NCBI GenBank assembly: GCA_958405585.1
Contig: CATYEP010000089.1
Location: 1 to 7,439, forward strand
Direction: 5' to 3'
DNA length: 7,439 nucleotides
Source of the DNA: an uncultured Eubacteriales bacterium
GTDB taxonomy: Bacteria > Bacillota > Clostridia > Christensenellales > Borkfalkiaceae
Within the stretch, counting starts at the first letter, position 1; each line of letters starts with the position of its first letter. Position numbers and translations under genes: made by a program. This document shows positions 1 to 5,518 of the stretch, one piece after another. Under the pieces are notes generated by a model. The model saw only the letters and a program-made list of their open reading frames with translations, did no database searches and was not told the origin of the DNA.

Positions 1-431
1 GATCCGAATCCGCCTTCCCCGCGAACCGTATCGGAAAGCTCGTCCGTTTCTTCAAACTGCGCAAACACATAGGGCATGATCACAAGCTGCGCCACCCTTT
101 CGAACGGCTCGATGCTCTGCTCATAACGGCTGTGATTCTGCAGCGCAATGCGGATCTCGCCGCGATAATCGCTGTCGATGACACCCACTTTATTCGCAGG
201 CGCCAATCCTTTCTTGGTCGCCAGCCCGCTCCTCGCGTAAATCAATCCGACATACCCTTCCGGAATCTCCGCAGCAAGTCCTGTATGAACGATCGCAGTT
301 TCATGCGGCGCAATCCGTATCGCATGCTCGCACAGCGCATACAAGTCCGCCCCCGCAGCATTCTCACTGCCGTATACAGGCAATTTCGCCTCCGGCAGCA
401 GCTTCTTTACTTTCAATCTGATTTTTGTCAC
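1..431 (-). CDS. dut: dUTP diphosphatase (dUTPase), C-terminus cut by window edge
   Basis: Trimeric cytosolic dUTPase: hydrolyses dUTP to dUMP and pyrophosphate, supplying the dTMP precursor and keeping uracil out of DNA. All five family motifs can be read: motif 1 AAGADLYA (residues 25-32), motif 2 ARSGLA (66-71), motif 3 GVIDSDYRGEI (83-93, with D86 as the expected catalytic base and Y89 in the uracil pocket), motif 4 ERVAQLVI (111-118) and the start of motif 5, RGEGGFGS (137-144), where the window ends. Families usually continue with TG and a few residues, so only a short tail is missing. The start is a GTG at 429-431, with an AAAGGGGG ribosome binding site at 440-447 (8 nt spacing); no ATG fits. 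It lies 16 nt after nrdG on the same strand, so the two are probably co-transcribed. The function is certain from the motifs; co-regulation is inferred. Confidence 0.95.
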   Translation of the reverse strand, partial: MTKIRLKVKKLLPEAKLPVYGSENAAGADLYALCEHAIRIAPHETAIVHTGLAAEIPEGYVGLIYARSGLATKKGLAPANKVGVIDSDYRGEIRIALQNHSRYEQSIEPFERVAQLVIMPYVFAQFEETDELSDTVRGEGGFG

Positions 432-447
432 CAGGATTTCCCCCTTT

Positions 448-987
448 TTATTTTAAATCATAATTTCCGTCTTTCCATAAACGTATCTGCTTGTCCTGCA
501 ATGTCCTCTTTACGTCTATGATCCGCTGGTTCGAAGATCCGCGAAACCGAAGTTTCAGATCTTTCAGGCTTTCCACAAACTCCCCGTCCACCAGTATATC
601 GAGCATCGACAGCATCTCGTCCGTCACTTCACAATGCGCCTTTCCGCCTGCAACAAGATCACGATCCAACGTGTATCCGCTGTAGCACCAAACCGTTTTT
701 TGAGGATACGTATCACGAAATTTGTGCAAAAGCGTCACCAATATCCGTTGATTGCACGGTTCAAAAGGTTCGCCGCCCAAAAGCGATAACCCCGCTATGT
801 AATCGTGCGAAAGCGCCTGCAGGATTTCCTTTTCCGTCTCTTCTGTGTAAGGCTTGCCGTATGCGAAATCCCACGCCTCCGCATTAAAACACCCTTTGCA
901 CCTGTGCGTACAACCGCTCACAAACAAAGAAACCCGAACCCCAACGCCGTTCGCCACGTCATGCTTTTTAATGTTCGCGTAATTCAT
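448..987 (-). CDS. nrdG: Anaerobic ribonucleoside-triphosphate reductase activating protein (radical SAM)
   Basis: 179-residue radical-SAM activase that cleaves S-adenosylmethionine at a [4Fe-4S] cluster and installs the glycyl radical on NrdD. The cluster motif CTHRCKGC (C26-x3-C30-x2-C33) follows the family-typical N-terminus (MNYANIKKHDVANGVG...). The SAM-binding GGEP is at 71-74, and the C-terminal DGEF...LRFRGSSNQR stretch (about 134-155) is typical of NrdG. Length matches the family's short radical-SAM form. The ATG at 985-987 is chosen because the N-terminus aligns with known NrdG. The best Shine-Dalgarno, AGGAGG at 1002-1007, is rather far (14 nt), and a closer AGGAAG (989-994) is too near, so translation may be modest or coupled. 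It follows nrdD by 92 nt containing a hairpin, and precedes dut by 16 nt. Product assignment is firm. Confidence 0.97.
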   Translation of the reverse strand: MNYANIKKHDVANGVGVRVSLFVSGCTHRCKGCFNAEAWDFAYGKPYTEETEKEILQALSHDYIAGLSLLGGEPFEPCNQRILVTLLHKFRDTYPQKTVWCYSGYTLDRDLVAGGKAHCEVTDEMLSMLDILVDGEFVESLKDLKLRFRGSSNQRIIDVKRTLQDKQIRLWKDGNYDLK

Positions 988-1036
988 TCTTCCTGTCCCG
1001 GCCTCCTTTCCCCGACCTTATGCAGAAAAAGTTCTT

Positions 1037-1071
1037 GTGCAGCGTCTGCGCCTTCCGCGCAAATGCTGCAC
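1037..1071 (-). other. Intercistronic hairpin between nrdD and nrdG
   Basis: On the minus-strand transcript, GTGCAGC (1065-1071) pairs with GCTGCAC (1037-1043), and TGCGC (1057-1061) pairs with GCGCA (1047-1051) around a GGAAG loop. One A/C mismatch and one G-U pair lie between, giving a stem of about 15 pairs. A short T-run (CTTTTTC, near 1025-1030) starts several bases after the stem, too far for a classic strong terminator. It could be a leaky terminator or an RNA-processing or stability element setting the NrdD:NrdG ratio; that role is inference. Confidence 0.55.
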
Positions 1072-1079
1072 GCTCGTTT

Positions 1080-3206
1080 TTACAAATGAAGCACGCGCGC
1101 TTTGATCTCTTTCGTCTTGCCAAGATTCCAGAAATTTTCGCCCAAATATCCGCAGGTACGGCGCGTTACGTTCATCTTTTTATGATCCTTGTTATGACAA
1201 TTCGGGCATTCCCATTCATTGTCGTCATTGATGATGATCTCACCGTCATACCCGCACACGTGACAATAATCGCTCTTTGTATTGAACTCCGCGTACTGAA
1301 TGTTATCGTAAATAAACCGCACAATCTCCTGCATCGCTTCCAGATTGTTCTGCATGTTGGGTATTTCCACATACGATATACATCCGCCCGAAGAGATCTT
1401 CTGGAATTGCGCTTCAAAAGAGAATTTGGAAAATGCGTCGATATGCTCGCGCACGTCCACATGGTATGAATTCGTGTAATACCCTTTGTCCGTAACGTCT
1501 TCGATCGTCCCGAATCTCTCTTTATCAATGCGCGCAAACCGATAGCACAACGATTCCGCCGGCGTACCATACAAAGCAAAGCCGAGCCCCGTCTCTTTCT
1601 TCCATTCGTCCGTCTTGTCACGCATATGCTGCATGACACGCACAGCAAACTCTTCTCCTTCCGGCTCCGTCTGCGAAACACCCTTCATCAGCTTCGTCAC
1701 TTCGTACAGCCCTATATACCCGAGCGACAAAGTACTGTAGCCGTTGAAGAGAAGTTTGTCGATCACTTCTCCCTTTTCCAGGCGCGCGATCGCTCCGTAC
1801 TGCCAATGGATCGGGCTGACATCCGACTTCGTTCCCAGCAAAGCATGGTGGCGAACCATCAGCGCTTCACGGCAAAGTTCCAGCCTTTCGTCAAAAAGCT
1901 TCCAAAATTTCTTCTCGTCGCCCTTCGCCAGGATTCCGATCTGCGGAAGATTGATGGAAACAACTCCCTGATTGAATCTGCCTTCAAATTTATAATTTCC
2001 GTTTTCATCCTTCCAAGGCGAAAGAAAAGAACGGCATCCCATCGGGCTGAATACGTTGCCTTCATAAATTTCACGCATTTTCTTTGCGGAAATATAATCA
2101 GGATACAGCCGTTTGGATGAACATTTTACCGCAAATTCCGTGATATAATCGTATTTTCCGCCTTTAAGACAGTTGATCTCGTCCAGAACATACACGAGCT
2201 TCGGGAACGCGGGCGTCACATACACACCCTTCTCATTCTTGATCCCTTCATAACGCTGCCGCAGGATCTCCATGATGATCTGGGCATTCTCTTCCAGATA
2301 TTCGTCGTCTTTATCCAAATATAAGAACAGCGTCACAAACGGAGACTGTCCGTTCGTCGTCATCAGCGTATTGATCTGATACTGGATCGTCTGTACGCCG
2401 CTGCGCAACTCATCCTGGATCCGATCCTCCACCAGCTTTTTGATCTCGGCATCGCCCAGTTCGGGGCAGGCTTCACGGAAATGCTTTTCGAATTTTTCAC
2501 GGCTCTTGCGCAGATATTTACCTAAATGCCGTATATCCACCGACTGCCCGCCGTACTGCGAACACGCTACCGCCGCAATGATCTGCGTCACAACAGTACA
2601 CGCAACCTGAAAACTTTTCGGACTTTCGATCAGTTTTCCGTTCATCACCGTGCCGTTGTCCAGCATATCCCCGATATTGATCAGACAGCAGTTGAAAATC
2701 GGCTGGATAAAATAGTCGGCATCATGGAAATGCAGGATCCCTTCATCATGCGCCTTCGAAATCTTCTCCGGTAATAAAATGCGGCGCGTAAGGTCTTTCG
2801 AAACTTCCCCCGCGATCAGATCGCGCTGCGTCGCCGCAGCCAATGCGTTCTTGTTGGAATTTTCTTCCATTACATCCTTGTTCGAATTATGGATCAGACT
2901 CAAGATCGCTTCGTCCGTCGTGTTCGCTTTGCGCACCAATGCACGATTGTAGCGATAAATTATATAGGTTTTCGCAAGTTCGTAATGCCCCTGCTCCATC
3001 AGCTTCTCTTCGATCAGATCCTGAATGTCCTCAACCAGCATCCTCTTTTTCTTTTTGCTTTCGATGCTTTCAAGGATCTCCTCGATCTCTTCACCCGTCG
3101 CTCTCTGCGACGCCGAAGACATCTCCGCATTCGCTTTGCCGATCGCAATCGCTATTTTTGCCCTGTCGTATTCTGCAACGGCACCGTCTCTTTTGATTAC
3201 CTGCAT
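1080..3206 (-). CDS. nrdD: Anaerobic (class III) ribonucleoside-triphosphate reductase
   Basis: 708-residue glycyl-radical enzyme that reduces ribonucleoside triphosphates to dNTPs without oxygen, activated by NrdG. An ATP-cone occupies about the first 95 residues (VIKRDGAVAEYDR... to YIIYRYNRAL), giving allosteric control by ATP/dATP. A Cys pair at 173-174 sits where the formate-using family members carry their barrel cysteine, and PMGCRS (Cys about 391) is the likely thiyl-radical loop. The C-terminal zinc site is C648-x2-C651...C667-x2-C670, followed by RRTCGYLG with the radical glycine at about 686, 22 residues from the end, as expected. The start is the ATG at 3204-3206, with AGAAGGGG at 3216-3223 (9 nt). 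An in-frame ATG at 3237-3239 would give 719 residues but has no ribosome binding site and abuts a TATAAT. Cysteine roles are assigned by family analogy. First gene of nrdD-nrdG-dut. Confidence 0.98.
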   Translation of the reverse strand: MQVIKRDGAVAEYDRAKIAIAIGKANAEMSSASQRATGEEIEEILESIESKKKKRMLVEDIQDLIEEKLMEQGHYELAKTYIIYRYNRALVRKANTTDEAILSLIHNSNKDVMEENSNKNALAAATQRDLIAGEVSKDLTRRILLPEKISKAHDEGILHFHDADYFIQPIFNCCLINIGDMLDNGTVMNGKLIESPKSFQVACTVVTQIIAAVACSQYGGQSVDIRHLGKYLRKSREKFEKHFREACPELGDAEIKKLVEDRIQDELRSGVQTIQYQINTLMTTNGQSPFVTLFLYLDKDDEYLEENAQIIMEILRQRYEGIKNEKGVYVTPAFPKLVYVLDEINCLKGGKYDYITEFAVKCSSKRLYPDYISAKKMREIYEGNVFSPMGCRSFLSPWKDENGNYKFEGRFNQGVVSINLPQIGILAKGDEKKFWKLFDERLELCREALMVRHHALLGTKSDVSPIHWQYGAIARLEKGEVIDKLLFNGYSTLSLGYIGLYEVTKLMKGVSQTEPEGEEFAVRVMQHMRDKTDEWKKETGLGFALYGTPAESLCYRFARIDKERFGTIEDVTDKGYYTNSYHVDVREHIDAFSKFSFEAQFQKISSGGCISYVEIPNMQNNLEAMQEIVRFIYDNIQYAEFNTKSDYCHVCGYDGEIIINDDNEWECPNCHNKDHKKMNVTRRTCGYLGENFWNLGKTKEIKARVLHL

Positions 3207-3215
3207 TACACTAAA

Positions 3216-3223
3216 CCCCTTCT
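3216..3223 (-). promoter_or_regulatory. Ribosome binding site that decides the nrdD start
   Basis: AGAAGGGG on the minus strand lies 9 nt before the ATG at 3204-3206. The upstream in-frame ATG (3237-3239) has no such site and would fall before the transcription start predicted from the TATAAT at 3241-3246. This favours the 708-residue NrdD. Confidence 0.75.
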
Positions 3224-3240
3224 TTTTTGAATTCTTCATT

Positions 3241-3249
3241 ATTATATCA
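3241..3249 (-). promoter_or_regulatory. Extended -10 promoter element before nrdD
   Basis: Minus strand reads TGATATAAT, a perfect TGnTATAAT extended -10. No good -35 is seen at 16-18 bp, which extended -10 promoters can tolerate. A start about 7 bases downstream (near 3234) would leave a leader of about 28 nt containing the nrdD ribosome binding site. It sits directly after the hairpin at 3258-3287, so it could drive nrdD independently of anything terminated there. Confidence 0.6.
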
Positions 3250-3257
3250 CGTTTAAC

Positions 3258-3287
3258 AAAAAAAACTGCCGCTTTTGCAACAGTTTT
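3258..3287 (-). terminator. Rho-independent terminator-like hairpin (minE end or nrdD leader attenuator)
   Basis: On the minus strand, AAAACTGTTGC (3277-3287) pairs with GCGGCAGTTTT around an AAAA loop: 11 pairs, two of them adjacent G-U wobbles. A run of eight T (3258-3265) begins inside the stem and continues past it. On the plus strand the wobbles become C/A mismatches, so the structure is directional. It lies about 100 nt after the minE stop and between the two candidate nrdD promoters, so it may end minE transcripts, attenuate nrdD, or both. Confidence 0.6.
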
Positions 3288-3294
3288 AATAAAA

Positions 3295-3310
3295 ACACTA
3301 TATCTTGTAT
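3295..3310. promoter_or_regulatory. Candidate NrdR box (proximal)
   Basis: ACACTATATCTTGTAT matches the NrdR-box consensus as I recall it (acaCwAtATaTwGtgt) at 14 of 16 positions, including all the most conserved ones. NrdR is the zinc-finger/ATP-cone repressor of ribonucleotide reductase operons, and this site lies upstream of nrdD. It overlaps the -10 of the candidate promoter at 3306-3333. Confidence 0.65.
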
Positions 3311-3333
3311 ATTTTGCACAAATTTTGATTCAA
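3306..3333 (-). promoter_or_regulatory. Candidate distal nrdD promoter under the NrdR boxes
   Basis: TTGAAT (3328-3333) and TATACA (3306-3311) on the minus strand are separated by 16 bp, a reasonable sigma-A-type promoter. The -35 falls inside one NrdR-like box and the -10 overlaps the other, so a bound repressor would block polymerase. The local AT-richness makes a chance match possible. Confidence 0.4.
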
Positions 3334-3343
3334 TATGTAGAAT
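3328..3343. promoter_or_regulatory. Candidate NrdR box (distal)
   Basis: ATTCAATATGTAGAAT matches the recalled NrdR-box consensus at 11 of 16 positions, and all six most conserved positions (C, A, A, T, T, G) are present. It is 33 bp centre to centre from the proximal box (17 bp between boxes), close to three helical turns. NrdR sites usually occur as such pairs, with a gap of about 15-16 bp, so the spacing here is slightly long. Confidence 0.5.
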
Positions 3344-3390
3344 TTTTTCTTTTTACCGAATCGACGGCGATCGATGAAAAAATCCCCCGA

Positions 3391-3633
3391 TCATAATCCT
3401 CCGCCCCGTACCACTCCGAACGGAAGAACGCTGAACGCATGCGCCTCTATGGAAATCGTGATCGTTTCGCCGCGCGTCACTTTGAGACGGACGTCCCCCG
3501 CAAGTTCAAAATATTCGCCGAGTGTCCTTGCCAGATCTTGCGCTATGACTTCTCGGCATTCCTCGGTCAAAGGCTGTGTTTCGCGTTCCAGGACAAGCCG
3601 CGTCCTTAACGCATGATCCCTTAGTCTTCTCAT
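3391..3633 (-). CDS. minE: Cell division topological specificity factor MinE (divergent)
   Basis: 80-residue protein with the MinE pattern. A basic N-terminal helix (RLRDHALRTRLVLERE, 3-18) resembles the MinD-contact segment (A..RL.LVL...R). It is followed by LTEECREVIAQDLARTLGEYFEL (about 22-44), matching the family's helix L...I..DI...I..Y.EI, and then paired strands VRLKVTRG and ETITISIEA. MinE forms a dimer that stimulates MinD ATPase at the membrane and drives Min positioning. Size is usual, but the N-terminal membrane-targeting stretch is short, and the tail LPFGVVRGGGL is not conserved as far as I can judge. The start has AGGAGG at 3639-3644, 5 nt upstream. An upstream ATG (3682-3684) would add 17 residues including hydrophobic LKFVQNRMFY, but has no ribosome binding site. 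The identity rests on pattern similarity plus the nearby minD; it would otherwise be a small hypothetical protein. Confidence 0.72.
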   Translation of the reverse strand: MRRLRDHALRTRLVLERETQPLTEECREVIAQDLARTLGEYFELAGDVRLKVTRGETITISIEAHAFSVLPFGVVRGGGL

Positions 3634-3638
3634 AATTT

Positions 3639-3644
3639 CCTCCT
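3639..3644 (-). promoter_or_regulatory. Ribosome binding site that decides the minE start
   Basis: AGGAGG on the minus strand, 5 nt before the ATG at 3631-3633. It favours the 80-residue form over the 97-residue form starting at 3684. Because it would lie inside the longer frame (codons for RQEE), both forms are possible in principle. Confidence 0.75.
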
Positions 3645-3684
3645 GTCGGCTATAAAACATTCTGTTTTGCACAAACTTCAGCAT

Positions 3685-4329
3685 ATGAAAGCCATTTCTG
3701 CGCGGATGGAATCCGCTTACAACCTGGCACTGCTGTTTTATCTGCTTTCCTTTTTCGGCTGGTGCGGAGAAACAATTCTCTTTCTGAATATGTGGGGACG
3801 CATCCTCGACCGGGGATTTCTCACGCTCCCCCTCTGCACCATCTACGGAAGCACGGTCATCCTGACTTATGCGCTATTCGGAACTCCGCAGGACGGCCGA
3901 CTGAGATCCCTGTTCCAACGTACCGCCGTTCTCCCCGCCGAACGCCGGGTCTGTCTGAATATTCTCTTGTATCTTCTCTACTTTCTGCTTGTCATGATTC
4001 CGCCGACCGCTTTGGAACTTTTTGTCGGCGTTGTATTTTCCAGAGGACTGAACAACCCGCTCTGGGATTACGGTTACCATACCTTCCAGCTTTGCGGAAG
4101 TATCTGCGTAAGCCAGACTTTGCTTTGGGGAATGCTTTTGACCGTCGGGATGTCTCTGCTTTGGAAACCGCTCTATACGCTCGCCGACCGTGTACCTGCC
4201 CGTGTTAAACAAAAAATTGTCTGGATCCTGACCGTCCTCGTCGTTCTGGACTTTATCGTCAATTTCATTTTTCTTCTGACACAAGGTCATGCCCTGCATT
4301 TGTACGGAATTGAAAAGAACGTATTCTGA
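3685..4329 (+). CDS. CmpB-like polytopic membrane protein (putative ABC transporter permease family, PF06541)
   Basis: 214-residue integral membrane protein with about five hydrophobic helices (roughly 11-33, 44-66, 90-112, 138-161 and 178-199). Family marks seen: FFGWCGETI at the end of helix 1 (about 23-31), RGFLTLPLCTIYG at the start of helix 2, and NNPLWDYG (123-130) before helix 4. These match the pattern FLGWCYE / RGFLYGPICPIYG / LWDYS that I recall for PF06541. The family is named as a putative ABC-transporter component, but its true role is poorly known and no ATPase lies nearby. It is on the plus strand between minE and minD, divergent from the first and convergent with the second. 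The start is uncertain: TTG 3667, ATG 3685 and ATG 3706 are all in frame and none has a clear ribosome binding site; 3685 is a compromise. Family call good, function unknown. Confidence 0.8.
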   Translation: MKAISARMESAYNLALLFYLLSFFGWCGETILFLNMWGRILDRGFLTLPLCTIYGSTVILTYALFGTPQDGRLRSLFQRTAVLPAERRVCLNILLYLLYFLLVMIPPTALELFVGVVFSRGLNNPLWDYGYHTFQLCGSICVSQTLLWGMLLTVGMSLLWKPLYTLADRVPARVKQKIVWILTVLVVLDFIVNFIFLLTQGHALHLYGIEKNVF

Positions 4330-4399
4330 AAATTTTTACAAATTCTTTTGAACCTTTAATGTATACCGCGAAAAAGCATACCGTTGCAACGTCTTACCC

Positions 4400-5173
4400 T
4401 TACAGGCTTTTCTTCAATGAACGGCGGATACTGCCGAAAAAACCGTTGTATTTTCCCGTTGCATTGTACAGTTTGCGCGTCCCTTTCTGAAGATTCGCCG
4501 CCAGCATTTTAAATGCTTTCTGCGCGCTTCCCTGCCGTTCTCCCAAAAACACTCCGTCTTCCTGCGGGATAATTCCGATCAACGGAATTTTCAGGATTTC
4601 CGCTATTTCTCCGGGCGACAAAATTTCTCCGTCCGCTACAAGATCGCCGCGCACCATATTTACTACAAGATCCACGCTTTTCAGGCGATAACTTTTCAGA
4701 ACGGATATGACTTTGTCAGCGTCCCGCAAGGACGATACGTGCGGCGTGGTAACGACGAGCGCCTCGTTCGCAGCCGCAACCGCGCGATGAAATCCGCTGC
4801 CGATCCCCGCAGGACAATCGATCAAAATATAATCATAACGAGGAGCCAGAGAATCCAGCACCAGCCGCACCGCCTGCGGCGATATGTATTTATTCGGGTC
4901 TGTATGATTGGACGCCATCAGAAACAGATTCGGAAATTCCGGATGACGCAACAGCGCCTGCGTAGCACGGCATCTGCCTTCGATCACGTCCACGATATCG
5001 TACGTCACAGACTCTTCCACTCCGCAGACTACATCTATGTTATTGAGACCGAAATCGGTATCAGCCAGAATCACCCGTTCCCCCATCTCCGAAAGACGCA
5101 TCCCGAGATTGACCGATACCGCCGTTTTCCCCACGCCGCCTTTGCCCGACGTGATCACGATTTTCCGCGCCAC
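4400..5173 (-). CDS. minD: Septum site-determining ATPase MinD
   Basis: 257-residue ParA/MinD-class ATPase that dimerises with ATP, binds the membrane and, with MinE and normally MinC, confines the Z-ring to mid-cell. The deviant Walker A KGGVGKT (11-17, signature Lys11) is followed by ADTDFGLNNID (37-47, including the catalytic-type Asp of the switch I region) and Walker B ILIDCPAG (116-123). The C-terminus GFFGSIRRSLKKSL (244-257) is a typical amphipathic membrane-targeting helix. Length is as expected. The GTG at 5171-5173 is forced: the frame is closed by a TAA 21 nt upstream, and the protein begins MARKIVITSGKGG as in the family. AGAAGG/GGAG purine-rich sequence lies just before it. It is not followed directly by minE, and no minC precedes it; the upstream 345 nt are non-coding. 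The convergent membrane-protein gene ends 70 nt beyond its stop, with no clear terminator there. Confidence 0.96.
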   Translation of the reverse strand: MARKIVITSGKGGVGKTAVSVNLGMRLSEMGERVILADTDFGLNNIDVVCGVEESVTYDIVDVIEGRCRATQALLRHPEFPNLFLMASNHTDPNKYISPQAVRLVLDSLAPRYDYILIDCPAGIGSGFHRAVAAANEALVVTTPHVSSLRDADKVISVLKSYRLKSVDLVVNMVRGDLVADGEILSPGEIAEILKIPLIGIIPQEDGVFLGERQGSAQKAFKMLAANLQKGTRKLYNATGKYNGFFGSIRRSLKKSL

Positions 5174-5208
5174 CTTCCTTCTTCTCCGCCACTTTTATTT
5201 CAGCATTC

Positions 5209-5217
5209 ATTTTATCA
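5209..5217 (-). promoter_or_regulatory. Possible extended -10 of the minD promoter
   Basis: TGATAAAAT on the minus strand (TGn followed by TAAAAT, one base from consensus) lies about 35 nt before the minD GTG. I see no convincing -35. Its position fits minD having its own promoter, since a strong hairpin separates it from ade. Confidence 0.4.
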
Positions 5218-5371
5218 CACCGCATGCCGAAAATTCTGCTGTTTTTCCTCGAAAAATAGCGCTCTTTGTAAAAACCGCTCTCGCCCCGATAAGCCCCCTC
5301 ACACGCCCCGTAAGTAGTCTGTTTTATTCCCCTAAACTCTATTTTTGAACCTTCATCCCCACGTTTTTATT
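5218..5371. other. Non-coding stretch upstream of minD, nothing recognised
   Basis: Together with the hairpins to the right this makes a gap of about 345 bases without a gene. The part nearest minD has no frame with a credible start and ribosome binding site, no RNA gene and no repeat that I can identify. Confidence 0.5.
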
Positions 5372-5415
5372 GAAAGGGGTGCCCGCGCAAGAACAGCTGC
5401 GCGGACACCCCTTTC
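5372..5415. repeat. Strong hairpin, left member of tandem pair
   Basis: GAAAGGGGTGCCCGCGC (5372-5388) is mirrored by GCGCGGACACCCCTTTC (5399-5415): 17-base arms with one mismatch, which is a G-U pair in minus-strand RNA and C/A in plus-strand RNA. On the plus strand a T6 run follows after eight bases (5423-5428). On the minus strand there is no T-run. It could be a back-up terminator or a structural DNA element; no plus-strand gene ends nearby. Confidence 0.75.
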
Positions 5416-5429
5416 GGGTTACTTTTTTA

Positions 5430-5466
5430 AAAGCCCGTCGGCGCAAATTTTGCGCCGACGGGCTTT
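5430..5466 (-). terminator. Intrinsic terminator of ade (perfect 18-bp inverted repeat)
   Basis: The arms AAAGCCCGTCGGCGCAAA (5430-5447) and 5449-5466 are perfect inverse complements around one central base. The GC-rich part is 12 pairs, flanked by A/T pairs that give a TTTT end in minus-strand RNA. It lies 52 nt after the ade stop at 5519, the expected place for its terminator. The T-run is short, but the stem is very stable and nearly symmetrical. Confidence 0.75.
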
Positions 5467-5518
5467 ACAATTCTTATCGTTATACCGCGATCATCCGATA
5501 TTTAATTCTTGAACAGCC

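Noticed and set aside
1020..3230. Several plus-strand open frames opposite nrdD (for example 1626-2120, 2889-3230)
   Set aside because: They are antisense to nrdD, overlap each other, have low-complexity compositions and no ribosome binding sites. They are shadow frames.
3207..3239. Longer nrdD starting at the ATG at 3237-3239
   Set aside because: It has no ribosome binding site and immediately follows the TATAAT at 3241-3246, so it would lie before the likely transcription start. The ATG at 3204-3206 has a good site at 9 nt.
3312..3675. Identical 11-base word TTTTGCACAAA at 3312-3322 and 3665-3675
   Set aside because: Repeated 11-mers are expected by chance several times in a window this size, and no shared regulator motif is recognised.
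4330..4399. Terminator between the convergent CmpB-like gene and minD
   Set aside because: Only a weak 6-bp stem (GTATGC with GTATAC, about 4362-4382) and short A/T runs are present. There is no convincing hairpin plus T-run in either direction.
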